Notes: generated by a model from the letters alone, not told the origin. A stretch of DNA of 64,000 bases from Paracoccaceae bacterium (GCA_029246285.1 JAQWNW010000027.1:1-64000), one strand, 5' to 3'; counted from the first letter of the stretch, positions 46,308-56,511 are shown. Made by a program: numbers and translations.

Positions 46308-47681
46308 ATGTTTCAATCGGTTTTTGATATTTTCAAAATTGGATTAGGTCCATCTAGCTCTCACACTATTGGTCCATTATTAGCTGCTAGCAACTTTTTA
46401 GATATTATTGATAAAAGTATGTTCAAACCATACGCTGTTAGAGTCTCGCTACACGGCTCTTTAGCATATACAGGCATAGGTCACGGAACAGATAAAGCGA
46501 TCATATTGGGTTTATCAAAATTTAAACTCTCTGAATACAACGAGACACTTGTAAACAATATTATATCGTCAGTTACCAAAACAAAGTTAATTAAATTTTC
46601 AGACACAGAATATTTAAAATTCGCCCCTCAAAGAGATATTATTTTTGATTATAAAAAAAAGCTTAACGCTCATCCCAATGGGATGATTTTTTCTGCACTT
46701 GATGCTCAAAATGATGTTTTACTTTCTCAGACATATTTCTCGATTGGCGGAGGAACGATTGTTACAGAATCTGAACTTGATCATCACAAGAATGAATATG
46801 ACACTGGTAATTATCCATATCCGTTCAAGAATGCAGATGAAATGCTTTCAATGGCCAGTATTAGTGGTAAGACAATCGCCGAGATGAAGCTAGAAAATGA
46901 ATTAATTTTAGATAAACAAAACGTAATAATTGGCAAATTATTCAATATTGCTGACACCATGAATAATGTAATTGATCGTGGAATGTCAAAAGATGGAACC
47001 TTACCAGGCGGACTAAATGTAAGAAGGCGCTCGAAAAATATTTATGACAGTTTGAATGCTGACAGGAAAAATAACCTTCAGGCACCACATATAATAAATG
47101 ATTGGATATCAGTTTACGCCATGGCAGTTAATGAAGAAAATGCAAGCGGAGGCCAAGTCGTCACTGCCCCAACAAATGGGGCAGCTGGAATTATCCCAGC
47201 AACATTACGCTATTATTTAGATTTTGTACCAGATGCATCAAGAACTCGAATACCAGAGTTTCTCTTAACTTGCTCCGCAATTGGTGGAATTATCAAACAT
47301 AACGCCTCAATCTCTGGGGCAGAATGTGGCTGTCAAGCCGAAGTAGGGTCTGCCTCTGCGATGGCGGCAGCGGGACTTTGTGCGCTATTAGGAGGGACCC
47401 CAGCCCAGGTTGAAAACGCCGCCGAAATTGCACTCGAACATCACCTTGGTATGACATGTGATCCAATCAAAGGTTTAGTTCAAATACCATGCATTGAAAG
47501 AAATGGTCTAGGCGCAATTAAGGCGATTGCTGCAGCATCTCTTTCAATGCGAGGTGATGGTAATCATATAGTCTCTCTAGATAGCTGTGTGGAGACTATG
47601 AGGCAGACAGGTATTGATATGAATATGAAATACAAGGAAACAGCCTTGGGCGGACTTGCAGTTAATGTTCCAAATTGTTAA
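46308..47681 (+). CDS. sdaA: L-serine ammonia-lyase (single-chain, Fe-S)
   Basis: Deaminates L-serine to pyruvate. The 457-residue single-chain enzyme starts [20 protein letters not shown], contains the beta-domain [20 protein letters not shown], then [20 protein letters not shown] and the cluster-binding cysteine region [20 protein letters not shown] with a further Cys in [23 protein letters not shown] lies 7 bases upstream of the ATG. The gene stands alone between rpiA and the glnB promoter region. Confidence 0.95.
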   Translation: MFQSVFDIFKIGLGPSSSHTIGPLLAASNFLDIIDKSMFKPYAVRVSLHGSLAYTGIGHGTDKAIILGLSKFKLSEYNETLVNNIISSVTKTKLIKFSDTEYLKFAPQRDIIFDYKKKLNAHPNGMIFSALDAQNDVLLSQTYFSIGGGTIVTESELDHHKNEYDTGNYPYPFKNADEMLSMASISGKTIAEMKLENELILDKQNVIIGKLFNIADTMNNVIDRGMSKDGTLPGGLNVRRRSKNIYDSLNADRKNNLQAPHIINDWISVYAMAVNEENASGGQVVTAPTNGAAGIIPATLRYYLDFVPDASRTRIPEFLLTCSAIGGIIKHNASISGAECGCQAEVGSASAMAAAGLCALLGGTPAQVENAAEIALEHHLGMTCDPIKGLVQIPCIERNGLGAIKAIAAASLSMRGDGNHIVSLDSCVETMRQTGIDMNMKYKETALGGLAVNVPNC

Positions 47682-47692
47682 AGAAAGCTCAA

Positions 47693-47731
47693 TTTTGCCT
47701 AATTTTTAACCTTTTTGCTTAATTTTTAATC
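47693..47731. repeat. Tandem 19-base direct repeat upstream of glnB
   Basis: TTTTGCCTAATTTTTAACC (47693-47711) and TTTTGCTTAATTTTTAATC (47713-47731) differ at two positions and lie 20 bases apart, about two helical turns. They sit roughly 50 to 85 bases upstream of a candidate sigma-54 promoter, where an enhancer-binding protein would act. They do not match the known NtrC site, so their role is open. Confidence 0.5.
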
Positions 47732-47778
47732 ATTTTTGAAAAAAATAAGCTATTTTGACAATTAAATTTATTTTGGTG

Positions 47779-48169
<391 letters not shown>

Positions 48170-48195
48170 GATAAAAAGACAGTAGGAGTTAAAAG

Positions 48196-49605
48196 ATGAG
48201 CGACAATAGAAATGTTTTAAAGATGATAGAAGATGAAGACGCTGAATATGTCGACATTAGATTTACAGATCCCCGAGGTAAATTACAACATGTCACGGTT
48301 ATGGCTGACCAGGTTGACGAAGATTTCTTGGAAGAAGGCTTTATGTTTGATGGATCTTCAATCTCGGGTTGGAAGTCAATAGATCAATCTGATATGAAAC
48401 TAATGCCCGACAGCAATACATGCTATGTAGATCCTTTCTATGCTGAAAAAACATTAGCAATTCACTGTTCTGTAGTCGAGCCCGACACTGGCGAAGCTTA
48501 CGATCGAGATCCAAGAGGAACCGCACAAAAAGCGGAAGCTTACTTAATAGCCTCTGGCATAGGTGATCAGTCATTTTTTGGACCTGAAGCAGAATTTTTC
48601 TTATTTGATGACGTTCGATTTTCCAACACAGCTAATAAAGTGTCATATGAAATCGATGCTGCAGATGCCTCTTGGAACACTGACACTGAGTATGAGATGG
48701 GGAATATGGGGCACAGACCAGGTCTAAAAGGCGGATACTTCCCCGTGAATCCTACAGACGCTGCACAGGATATTCGCTCCGAAATGCTTTCTACCATGAA
48801 GCGTATGGGTATGAAGGTAGACAAACATCATCATGAGGTTGCCTCTTGTCAACATGAATTAGGCTTAATTTTTGGAAGCTTAACCCATCAAGCAGATGAA
48901 CTTCAAAAATATAAGTACGTCATTCATAACGTTGCCCATGCTTATGGAAAATCAGCAACTTTTATGCCAAAACCAATAGCGGGTGACAACGGAACAGGAA
49001 TGCACGTTAATATGTCTATCTGGAAAGATGGAAAGCCTCTATTCGCTGGAGATAAATATGCTGACCTATCTCAAGAAGCTATGTATTTTATAGGAGGCAT
49101 ACTAAAGCATGCCAAAGCTCTTAATGCATTCACCAACCCTGCGACTAATAGCTACAAAAGACTAATACCAGGATTTGAAGCTCCAGTTCTCCGAGCTTAT
49201 TCTGCTAGAAATCGCTCCGGTTGCATCAGAATTCCTTGGGCGGAATCTCCAAAGGCAAAACGAATTGAAGCTCGCTTCCCCGACCCTGCAGCCAATCCAT
49301 ACTTATGTTTTGCCGCACTGCTAATGGCTGGATTAGATGGAATAAAGAACAAAATTGATCCAGGAGAGGCATCAGATAAAGATTTGTATGACCTGCCTCC
49401 GGAGGAACTATCAGATATTCCAACTGTATGCGGTAGCCTTAGGGAAGCTTTAGAAGAACTTCAACAAGATATGGAATTTTTGCTTGCTGGTGATGTTTTT
49501 ACAAAATCTCAAATAGAAGGTTATATTGAACTGAAAATGGAAGAAGTAACAAAATATGAACACACACCACATCCCGTTGAATTTGGAATGTATTATAGTT
49601 GTTAA
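48196..49605 (+). CDS. glnA: Glutamine synthetase type I
   Basis: Assimilates ammonium into glutamine. The 469-residue sequence shows [52 protein letters not shown] and [12 protein letters not shown], plus the adenylylation site DLYDLPPEE with Tyr near residue 398, so activity is probably controlled by adenylyltransferase and PII. AGGAG precedes the ATG. It is co-transcribed with glnB and followed by a hairpin at 49617. Confidence 0.97.
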   Translation: MSDNRNVLKMIEDEDAEYVDIRFTDPRGKLQHVTVMADQVDEDFLEEGFMFDGSSISGWKSIDQSDMKLMPDSNTCYVDPFYAEKTLAIHCSVVEPDTGEAYDRDPRGTAQKAEAYLIASGIGDQSFFGPEAEFFLFDDVRFSNTANKVSYEIDAADASWNTDTEYEMGNMGHRPGLKGGYFPVNPTDAAQDIRSEMLSTMKRMGMKVDKHHHEVASCQHELGLIFGSLTHQADELQKYKYVIHNVAHAYGKSATFMPKPIAGDNGTGMHVNMSIWKDGKPLFAGDKYADLSQEAMYFIGGILKHAKALNAFTNPATNSYKRLIPGFEAPVLRAYSARNRSGCIRIPWAESPKAKRIEARFPDPAANPYLCFAALLMAGLDGIKNKIDPGEASDKDLYDLPPEELSDIPTVCGSLREALEELQQDMEFLLAGDVFTKSQIEGYIELKMEEVTKYEHTPHPVEFGMYYSC

Positions 49606-49616
49606 GAATTAATCTG

Positions 49617-49646
49617 GCTCAAAACCTAAACCCTTAGGTTTTGAGC
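49617..49646 (+). terminator. Hairpin after glnA, probable terminator
   Basis: A perfect 13-base-pair stem (GCTCAAAACCTAA, 4-base loop ACCC, TTAGGTTTTGAGC) starts 12 bases after the glnA stop. A clean U-tract does not follow, so termination may be partial or factor-assisted. Confidence 0.6.
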
Positions 49647-49750
49647 AATCAATTATTTGTAAAAAACTTCTTTTAAATCATAAAAATGCTCAAATTTAGA
49701 AATTCCTTAAGGTAAAAAGGCTCAATGGCGCCTTGACCCATCCCACAAAA

Positions 49751-49793
49751 TGTCGCAAATTGACATATGCTGTCGCGTCGGTTAAGGCCGACG
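49751..49793 (+). promoter_or_regulatory. Candidate promoter/operator of the betaine-type ABC operon
   Basis: TTGACA at 49760-49765 is a consensus -35 box. It is flanked by direct repeats TGTCGC at 49751 and 49771, exactly 20 bases apart, and followed by the inverted repeat CGTCGG-TTAAGG-CCGACG (49776-49793), which covers the expected -10 position. This GC-rich patch stands out in AT-rich DNA. A regulator binding here would overlap the promoter, but the -10 box itself is weak, so the assignment is tentative. Confidence 0.4.
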
Positions 49794-49836
49794 GTTGTAT
49801 TATTATTAAATAAGTCTGCATAAGAGGGAGAAATCT

Positions 49837-50844
49837 ATGCATAAATCAATATTAAGCGCGGCAGTTGTTGCCGGCTCACTCGCTATATCATCAGGAGCAT
49901 ACGCTGCTGACTGTGGCGATATAAGTATGGCTGATATGAATTGGCCATCTGCCACTTTAATGGCAAACGTTGACAAAATTATTCTAGAAGCAGGTTATGG
50001 TTGTGAGGTTGAAATGGTCGTTGGAGCAACCACTGTTACCTTCGCGTCAATGAATGAAAAAGGTCAGCCAGATGTAGCAGCAGAGCTATGGATTAACGCG
50101 GTTAGAGAACCACTCTTCGCCGCAATGGATGAAGGTAGATTACACTCTGCCCGAGAAATGCCTATTACCGATCTAGGTGAAGGCTGGTGGTTACCACCTT
50201 ACACAAAAGAAGCACATCCAGAGCTAAAAACAGTCTTGGACATTTTAGAACGTCCAGATTTATTTCCAGATAAGGAAGATCCTTCAAGAGGTGCTTTCAT
50301 TGGATGCCCAGCGGGCTGGGGATGTCAGCTGTCTAACCAAAGTCTTTTCATTGCCTTTGAAATGGAAGAAAAAGGTTGGAACTTAATTGATCCTGGTTCA
50401 CAAGCTGGACTGGACGGATCTATCGTAAAAGCCAATGAGCGTGGTGAGAACTGGTTCGGTTATTACTGGGCGCCAACATCAATGATTGGCAAGTATAACC
50501 TGCAGTTGATGCCTTTCGGAGTTCCGTTCGCTGGATCTGAAAACTGGGATGGTTGCGTTGCAAAAGGCCCGGAAGCATGTACAGATCCAAAACCCTCTGC
50601 GTGGACATAATCTGAAGTTCACACAGTTGTTACCGATCGCTTCAAAAATATGGCTGGCCCAGCCATGGACTACTTCTCCAATCGTATTTGGCCAGGTGGA
50701 GTAATGGGAAGTATGCTTGTATTCATGGAAGAAGAGCAAGCTGACGGACCAGACGCAGCTTTGCATTTCATGGAAGCGCATGAAGACCTTTGGATGCAGT
50801 GGGTTCCTGCTGACGTAGCTGCGAAAGTAAAAGCGTCACTATAA
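49837..50844 (+). pseudogene. Glycine betaine/quaternary-amine ABC binding protein, interrupted by in-frame TAA
   Basis: Periplasmic ligand-binding protein of an OpuAC/ProX-type importer. It opens with a Sec signal (SILSAAVVAGSLAISSGAYA, then ADCG) behind GAGGGAG. Blocks such as EGWWLPPYTKEAHPELK, FIGCPAGWGCQLSN and ENWFGYYWAPTSMIGKYNL fit the betaine-binding aromatic box. A TAA at 50608-50610 ends the first 257 residues, but the same frame continues without break for 77 codons (SEVHTVVTDRFKNMAGPAMD ... WMQWVPADVAAKVKASL), the expected C-terminal lobe. Full length would be about 335 residues. Explanations are a recent nonsense mutation, a sequencing or assembly error, or readthrough. Permease and ATPase genes downstream are intact. 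Confidence 0.85.
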
Positions 50845-50857
50845 GCTATAAAACTAT

Positions 50858-50896
50858 AAATTGCCCAGCTATTTGAGTATAGCTGGGCAATTTTTT
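50858..50896 (+). terminator. Strong hairpin-T terminator/attenuator between binding protein and permease
   Basis: A perfect 15-base-pair stem (AAATTGCCCAGCTAT, loop TTGAGT, ATAGCTGGGCAATTT) is followed by more T residues, 14 bases after the second stop. In importer operons such a hairpin commonly lowers expression of permease and ATPase relative to the binding protein, or protects the upstream mRNA. Confidence 0.85.
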
Positions 50897-50921
50897 AATA
50901 TTTAATATTGGGGTAATTAAG

Positions 50922-51845
50922 ATGAGTTTCTTCGATCGATGTGTTGAATATGACAAGCTTAGCATTTGGAAATTTCCTGCATTAGAAAAAAGCTGTCTGA
51001 GGGATGTTAAGAAAGCCACCGATGAGTCTTTTAAATCTTTTTCCAGAGAGTATGGCGAGTTGATGGAGACTATTTTCGATCCACTTTTGTATTTTTTAAT
51101 CTGGTTCGAAAAACTTCTTAATAATACTCCATGGCCAATAATCGTTTTGATTGTAGGAGGATTAGCATATCTCGGTTCTCGTAGCTGGAAGCTTTCAGCT
51201 GGAGCAATGATTTCATTTTTACTTATTGGTTATTTAGGAATGTGGAAGAATACAATGTCGACAGTTGCACTTATTTCAGTCGCCACCTTACTATGTATTG
51301 TTTTAGGAATTCCCTTGGGTGTTTGGATGTCACGATCAGAACGGGTTCAAAGAATTATAACACCAATTCTGGACATAATGCAGACTATCCCAATTTTTGT
51401 TTATTTGCTGCCAGTTGTTATGTTGTTAGGAATTGGGAAGGTACCTGGCTTAATTGCAGTGTGCGTTTACGCAATGCCCCCAATTATTCGATTAACAAAT
51501 TTAGGTCTCAGATTAGTTGATAAAGATATTCTAGAAGCTGCGGACTCATTTGGCTCCAATTATCGCCAACGCTTATTTAACGTTCAATTTCCGCTCGCGT
51601 TACCAAATATATTTGCGGGAGTTAATCAAACCATAATGATGGCATTAGCAATGGTTGTTATTGCTTCGATGATCGGTGTTAAAGGTTTGGGAATGCCTGT
51701 TCTTCAATCAATCCAAAATCAATACCTCGCTTTGGGTCTCATGAATGGCTTAGCAATTGTCGCCTTAGCGATTATTTTTGATCGAGTAAGCCAGCAGTAC
51801 GGTAAAAGATTACAGCGTCATCGTGAAGGAGGCCATGATGCCTGA
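50922..51845 (+). CDS. Glycine betaine/proline-type ABC transporter permease
   Basis: A 307-residue inner-membrane protein of the ProW/OpuAB family. After a roughly 65-residue N-terminal part it has six or seven helices and the coupling motif EAADSFGSNYRQRLFNVQFP followed by LALPNIFAGVNQTIMMALAM. AMPPIIRLTNLGLRLVDKDI is also typical. GGGG precedes the ATG. Its stop overlaps the ATPase start region by 8 bases. Confidence 0.92.
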   Translation: MSFFDRCVEYDKLSIWKFPALEKSCLRDVKKATDESFKSFSREYGELMETIFDPLLYFLIWFEKLLNNTPWPIIVLIVGGLAYLGSRSWKLSAGAMISFLLIGYLGMWKNTMSTVALISVATLLCIVLGIPLGVWMSRSERVQRIITPILDIMQTIPIFVYLLPVVMLLGIGKVPGLIAVCVYAMPPIIRLTNLGLRLVDKDILEAADSFGSNYRQRLFNVQFPLALPNIFAGVNQTIMMALAMVVIASMIGVKGLGMPVLQSIQNQYLALGLMNGLAIVALAIIFDRVSQQYGKRLQRHREGGHDA

Positions 51846-52884
51846 TATAAAAATACAAATAAAAAATCTCTATAAGATATTTGGAGCAAACGATAAAAAA
51901 ATGCTCCCTCACATTGAAAGTGGAATGGGGAAAACTGAACTATTGGATCGGCATGCGCATGTACTAGCACTAAGTGATGTAAATATCGATATACCAGCAA
52001 AAGGCATTCAAGTAATAATGGGCCTATCAGGCTCAGGTAAGTCGACATTAATAAGACATATAAACAGATTAATCGAACCTACATCAGGACAAATGTTGGT
52101 GGATGGTACTGACGTTCTCGGAATGTCAGACAACGAGCTTGAAAACTTTAGAAGATTTAAAGCATCAATGGTTTTTCAAAATTTTGCACTTTTTCCACAC
52201 AAGACCATTTTAGAAAATGGAATGTATGGGTTAAAGGTACAAGGTGTGAAAGATGAACAAGCCAAACCACAAGCTCAGAAATGGTTAGATAGAGTGGGAC
52301 TTTCTGGATTTGAAGATCGTTATCCAGCACAATTGTCTGGTGGAATGCAGCAACGGGTAGGCTTAGCTAGAGCTCTATCAACGGACGCAGACATCTTATT
52401 AATGGATGAAGCTTTTTCCGCTTTAGACCCACTTATTCGAACAGATATGCAGGACGTATTGCTTGATCTACAGAAAGAGCTTCACAAAACAGTTGTCTTT
52501 ATCACCCATGATTTAGATGAAGCACTTAGAATCGGAGATAATATTGCCATTCTCAGAGATGGTGAAGTTGTGCAGCAAGGTAATCCTCAGGAAATCATAC
52601 TCAATCCAGCTGATGAATACGTATCTGACTTTATTCAAGATATTAATAGACCAAGAGTTTTGCAAATTGGTTCTATTGCAGACCCAAAGAATAAATCTAA
52701 AGGACCATCTATGGATGCAGAAACTGTCGTAGAGGACGCTCTTCAAGAGGTGATCGCCACTAAAGCAGAAGGTGTGAAAGTCACACAAAATGGAAAATTA
52801 ATTGGCGCGGCATCTTTGGAACAAATGATCCATGCCATTGCAAGGCCGACAGCCGATAAAAAAGGTATAGAAAGCTACCGATAA
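51838..52884 (+). CDS. Glycine betaine/proline-type ABC transporter ATPase
   Basis: A 348-residue ProV/OpuAA-type ATPase. It has the long N-terminal region before Walker A (MGLSGSGKSTLIRHINRLI), signature LSGGMQQRVGLARALS, Walker B ILLMDEAFSALDPLIRTDMQ and a C-terminal extension ending near residue 340, possibly a CBS-like regulatory part (DALQEVIATKAEGVKVTQNG). AAGGAGG ends 6 bases before ATG 51838, so I prefer it over ATG 51835 and GTG 51823. Together with the permease it would import glycine betaine or related osmolytes. Confidence 0.93.
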   Translation: MPDIKIQIKNLYKIFGANDKKMLPHIESGMGKTELLDRHAHVLALSDVNIDIPAKGIQVIMGLSGSGKSTLIRHINRLIEPTSGQMLVDGTDVLGMSDNELENFRRFKASMVFQNFALFPHKTILENGMYGLKVQGVKDEQAKPQAQKWLDRVGLSGFEDRYPAQLSGGMQQRVGLARALSTDADILLMDEAFSALDPLIRTDMQDVLLDLQKELHKTVVFITHDLDEALRIGDNIAILRDGEVVQQGNPQEIILNPADEYVSDFIQDINRPRVLQIGSIADPKNKSKGPSMDAETVVEDALQEVIATKAEGVKVTQNGKLIGAASLEQMIHAIARPTADKKGIESYR

Positions 52885-52891
52885 GAGATTT

Positions 52892-53761
52892 TTACGACTT
52901 TTCTACGCCATAGGCTTGCATTAAGTTTTCTAATTCTAATTGCTTCTGCTGTAGAATGCTCAGATTTTGAAGGGGAATAATTGTATTGTGTATGCCAAAT
53001 ATCACAGCTTTGGAAACTCGCAATCTAATTAAGCTTTGGAACTCCGATCTCACCCATAACTTGTCATTTTTTGATATACTTCGTCGTGTACTCATTGTCC
53101 TTGGTTGATGTAAGTTTGGATCGGAGTATATCAAAGTGTTCACTCTAAACATAGGATGATCAACCCTGATAACATCAAATAACCTTTGTACCCGTCTAGC
53201 AAGATCTTCATCATAACTGGGGACAGGTTCATGAATTTTAATTAAGGGTTTACCAATTTTTTCGCTAAGAGACCAACTGGATGGGAAACATAAGCAAGCT
53301 GCAGTTAACACATGCTCATCATCTTGTAATTCCATTACACATAAATCGTGTTGAGTTAATCTACCTGCTGTAAGTAGAGGATGATCATTAAAAAGGTTAA
53401 CTTCAATACCATCTGTTCTTATTAATCCCGATCTAGTTTTTACATATCCTTTAGCTTGAAGGTGCCTAACAATATTAGCCAATAACTCTTCACAAGCTGC
53501 CTCGGATCCTGATAAACATTGAAAAACCACATCTTTTTTATTTGAAATTAAATAATCTCGATATGCCATCTGCTCAGGAAACACGTCATCAGAAAACAAC
53601 CAATCATCGATTTCTAATGGATTAAGTCCGGGAAGTCTTGAGAATTTAGGCTCCATCCAGGCTGCAATCTTAATTTCTTTTTGACAAATTTCTTTATAAT
53701 TTTTCAAAATCTCACTCTTTAAAAACGACATTAATTGACGCGTATAGAATTGCTTAATCAA
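52892..53761 (-). CDS. Heme-dependent oxidative N-demethylase (HODM, DUF3445) family protein
   Basis: A 289-residue soluble protein. Family blocks are LPGLNPLEIDDWLFSDD, LTQHDLCVMELQDDEHVL, CFPSSWSLSEKIGKPLIKIH plus EPVP, and RSEFQSLIRLRVSKAVIFGI, in the DUF3445 order. Characterised relatives are the heme subunits of dimethylamine demethylases that release formaldehyde. No companion subunits (dmmBCD-type) are adjacent. The start is uncertain: TTG 53761 is immediately preceded by GGGAG, and ATG 53731 is an alternative. It is divergent from dddP across only 42 bases and convergent with the betaine importer, which suggests a shared theme of methylated-osmolyte use. The exact substrate is unknown. 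Confidence 0.8.
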   Translation of the reverse strand: MIKQFYTRQLMSFLKSEILKNYKEICQKEIKIAAWMEPKFSRLPGLNPLEIDDWLFSDDVFPEQMAYRDYLISNKKDVVFQCLSGSEAACEELLANIVRHLQAKGYVKTRSGLIRTDGIEVNLFNDHPLLTAGRLTQHDLCVMELQDDEHVLTAACLCFPSSWSLSEKIGKPLIKIHEPVPSYDEDLARRVQRLFDVIRVDHPMFRVNTLIYSDPNLHQPRTMSTRRSISKNDKLWVRSEFQSLIRLRVSKAVIFGIHNTIIPLQNLSILQQKQLELENLMQAYGVEKS

Positions 53762-53803
53762 CTCCCATATCGCAATTTATAAATAAGTAACAGTTGGGGT
53801 ACA

Positions 53804-55141
53804 ATGAATAAATCTTTTTCACACTCTCGTAAAATCGACCCAACCAAGGGATCATTACTGGCCGATGGTAGCCCAAATAGCAATGATCGAATTGAGATTG
53901 GACCTTCTCAACTAGCATTCAATGAATGGGAGAAAGCCAACTTGATTTGCCCCAATTTAACCAAGATGAGAGAATATCGTCATAAACGTCTAACCGAGCA
54001 TGTCATAGCTCGAAATTTAGCAGGTTTATTAATGTTTGATCCACTAAATATTCGATATGCTACAGATACAACAAATATGCAGTTATGGAATACACATAAT
54101 CCTTTTCGGGCAGTTTTACTTTGTGCAGACGGTTATATGGTTATCTGGGATTATAAAAATGCCCCTTTCCTAGCTGATCACAATCCGCTGGTTAAAGAAA
54201 GCCGGTCTGGCGCTTCAATGTTTTATTTCTCAGGTGGAGATAAAATTGACAATGATGCTGAGAACTTTGTTGATGAGGTTAAAGATTTATTAATCAAACA
54301 TGCTGGCTCAAATCAGAGATTAGCGGTCGATAAAATTATGATAAAAGGGTTAAGAGCATTAGAAGCTGTTGGTTTTGAGATTCATGAGGGAGAAGAGGTC
54401 ACTGAAAAGTCACGCGCAATTAAAGGGCCAGATGAAATTTTAGCTATGCGTTGTGCTAATCATGCCTGCGAGACTTCTGTAGCAAAAATGGAAAATTTTA
54501 CTCGATCAGAGGTGCCTAAAGGCGCTTGTAGCGAAGATGACATTTGGGCAATTTTGCATGCAGAAAACATAAAGAGAGGTGGAGAATGGATCGAAACAAG
54601 GTTGCTCGCCTCTGGGCCAAGGACAAATCCTTGGTTTCAAGAATGTGGTCCAAGAATAGTTCAAAACAATGAGATCGTTGCTTTTGATACTGACTTGATT
54701 GGTTCCTATGGTATTTGCATTGATATAAGTAGAACTTGGTGGGTAGGAGATAAAGCACCAGATGAAAAAATGAAGGATGCAATGAAACATGCTGTTGAGC
54801 ATATCAATACTAACATGAATTTATTGGCTCCAGGTGTTAGCTTTAATGACCTAACATTTAAAGGACACCATTTAGATGAACAGTATCAAAAACTTAAATA
54901 TGGGTGCAAAATGCATGGCGTTGGCTTGTGTGATGAGTGGCCATTAATAGCTTATCCTGATAAATTTGTAAAAGGTGCATTTGATTATGTATTAGAACCA
55001 GGAATGGTTTTATGCGTTGAGGCGTTGGTATCGCCAGAAGGTGGTGATTTTTCAATCAAATTGGAGGATCAAGTACTAATAACTGATAATGGTTATGAGA
55101 ACCTAACTTCCTACCCGTTGGACGAGAATCTTTTGAATTAG
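53804..55141 (+). CDS. dddP: DMSP lyase DddP
   Basis: Cleaves dimethylsulfoniopropionate to dimethyl sulfide and acrylate. The 445-residue protein has an M24 peptidase-like fold. The metal and catalytic residues reported for Ruegeria DddP fall at identical positions here: Asp295 and Asp297 (FDTDLIG), Asp307, His371 and Asp377 (HGVGLCDEW), Glu406 and Glu421, plus Tyr366. RYATDTTNMQLWNTHNPFRA and ETRLLASGPRTNPWFQECGP are also typical of DddP and separate it from proline dipeptidases. It is divergent from the HODM-family gene and next to the betaine importer. I see no adjacent acrylate-utilisation genes. Confidence 0.95.
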   Translation: MNKSFSHSRKIDPTKGSLLADGSPNSNDRIEIGPSQLAFNEWEKANLICPNLTKMREYRHKRLTEHVIARNLAGLLMFDPLNIRYATDTTNMQLWNTHNPFRAVLLCADGYMVIWDYKNAPFLADHNPLVKESRSGASMFYFSGGDKIDNDAENFVDEVKDLLIKHAGSNQRLAVDKIMIKGLRALEAVGFEIHEGEEVTEKSRAIKGPDEILAMRCANHACETSVAKMENFTRSEVPKGACSEDDIWAILHAENIKRGGEWIETRLLASGPRTNPWFQECGPRIVQNNEIVAFDTDLIGSYGICIDISRTWWVGDKAPDEKMKDAMKHAVEHINTNMNLLAPGVSFNDLTFKGHHLDEQYQKLKYGCKMHGVGLCDEWPLIAYPDKFVKGAFDYVLEPGMVLCVEALVSPEGGDFSIKLEDQVLITDNGYENLTSYPLDENLLN

Positions 55142-55149
55142 AGCTCTGA

Positions 55150-56511
55150 TCAATAATGCAATTTTAGTAGCCGTACAAATCGAAAACTTAAGAATATACT
55201 AGCTAGGGCCAACCCAACAACTAACCCAAGCCAAATACCACTTGCACCCCAACCAAATACAAACCCAAATATGTAACTAAATGGGATTCCAACACCCCAA
55301 TAAGAAAAAGTAGTTAATACCATGGGAATAGCAGTATCCTGAAGACCTCGCAGTAACCCCAATATAACAACCTGCAATCCATCTGCTATCTGAAACAAAG
55401 CTGAGAATGCTAAAAGCAAAACTCCAATAGATACGATCAAAGGGGTATCAATATGAGTGGGCGACAAAAAAAGCATCATAAGAAACTTTGGGAAAATTAA
55501 GAAAATTACTGCAATAATTGAAACAGCTATGATAGTTAAAACAACTACAGAGATAGAAGCTAATTTTAACCCCTCATAGTCTGACCTTCCAACCGCTCTC
55601 CCCGCCCGCACTGTGGCAGCGTTGGCTAAACCTAAATAAATCATAAACGTAAAACCGGAAATTTGTATAGCTATGCCATGAGCTGCTAATGCGTTAGTAC
55701 CAACCCAGCCCATCATAACCGCAGTTGCAGAAAATAACCCACTTTCTGCCAACATTGTAACTCCAATCGGAAACCCTAATTTAAATACATCATTAAAATA
55801 TTCCAAATCTAACCGCCAAATATTCTTAAACAAAATGTAAGACGAGTAATGACTATTAAAAATACAGTAACCTAAAAGAATTATTAAAGAAATAAAGGTT
55901 GTTATAACTGAAGTTAATGCAGCACCTGCAAGACCTAATTCTGGCATACCAAAGTTGCCAAAAATAAAAGCGTAGTTCAAAAACACATTGGCGATCCCAC
56001 CAATTACCAATGAGAAAAGAACGATATTGGGTCTTTCAAGAGCAGAAAAGAAACTTTTCAGCACCATGATTATTAAGCCAGGTAAAATACTCCAACCCGC
56101 TATTCGCAAATACATCTGTGCGTTAGAGGCCAGCCCCTCATCTTGTCCTAAAATTAAGAATAGTTGCTCCGAAAATAATAAAATAGGTATAACCAACACA
56201 GAATAAATAAATGAAATCCATAACCCCATGCGCACACTTCGTCTTACATTCGAAAAATCATCTCTCGCCGCAGCGTTTGCGACCATTGGCATAACAGCAA
56301 TTGCAAAGCCAGAGCCGACTATAAAAACTACAAAAAATAAAGATGTAGCTAAGACTGAAGATGCTAATTCATCTACGCCATACCAACCTAACATAATTGT
56401 ATCAGTCAAATGGGGGACAATTTGCATAATATGACTGCCAATTAATGGAAAGCCTAAAACTAAGGTTGATTTATAATGAGAACGATAGGAATGTACTTTG
56501 CTATTAGACAT
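55150..56511 (-). CDS. MATE-family multidrug efflux protein
   Basis: A 453-residue membrane protein with 12 helices in two six-helix halves. MLGWYGVDELASSVLATSLF and MGWVGTNALAAHGIAIQISG are the pseudo-repeated MATE motifs, and FPLIGSHIMQIVPHLTDTIM opens the first half. It exports cationic compounds using Na+ or H+. It is convergent with dddP with an 8-base gap. Confidence 0.92.
   Translation of the reverse strand: MSNSKVHSYRSHYKSTLVLGFPLIGSHIMQIVPHLTDTIMLGWYGVDELASSVLATSLFFVVFIVGSGFAIAVMPMVANAAARDDFSNVRRSVRMGLWISFIYSVLVIPILLFSEQLFLILGQDEGLASNAQMYLRIAGWSILPGLIIMVLKSFFSALERPNIVLFSLVIGGIANVFLNYAFIFGNFGMPELGLAGAALTSVITTFISLIILLGYCIFNSHYSSYILFKNIWRLDLEYFNDVFKLGFPIGVTMLAESGLFSATAVMMGWVGTNALAAHGIAIQISGFTFMIYLGLANAATVRAGRAVGRSDYEGLKLASISVVVLTIIAVSIIAVIFLIFPKFLMMLFLSPTHIDTPLIVSIGVLLLAFSALFQIADGLQVVILGLLRGLQDTAIPMVLTTFSYWGVGIPFSYIFGFVFGWGASGIWLGLVVGLALASIFLSFRFVRLLKLHY

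Noticed and set aside
50650-50844. Separate small gene starting at ATG 50650
   Set aside because: It is in the same frame as the interrupted binding-protein gene and encodes its missing C-terminal lobe, so it is a fragment rather than an independent gene.
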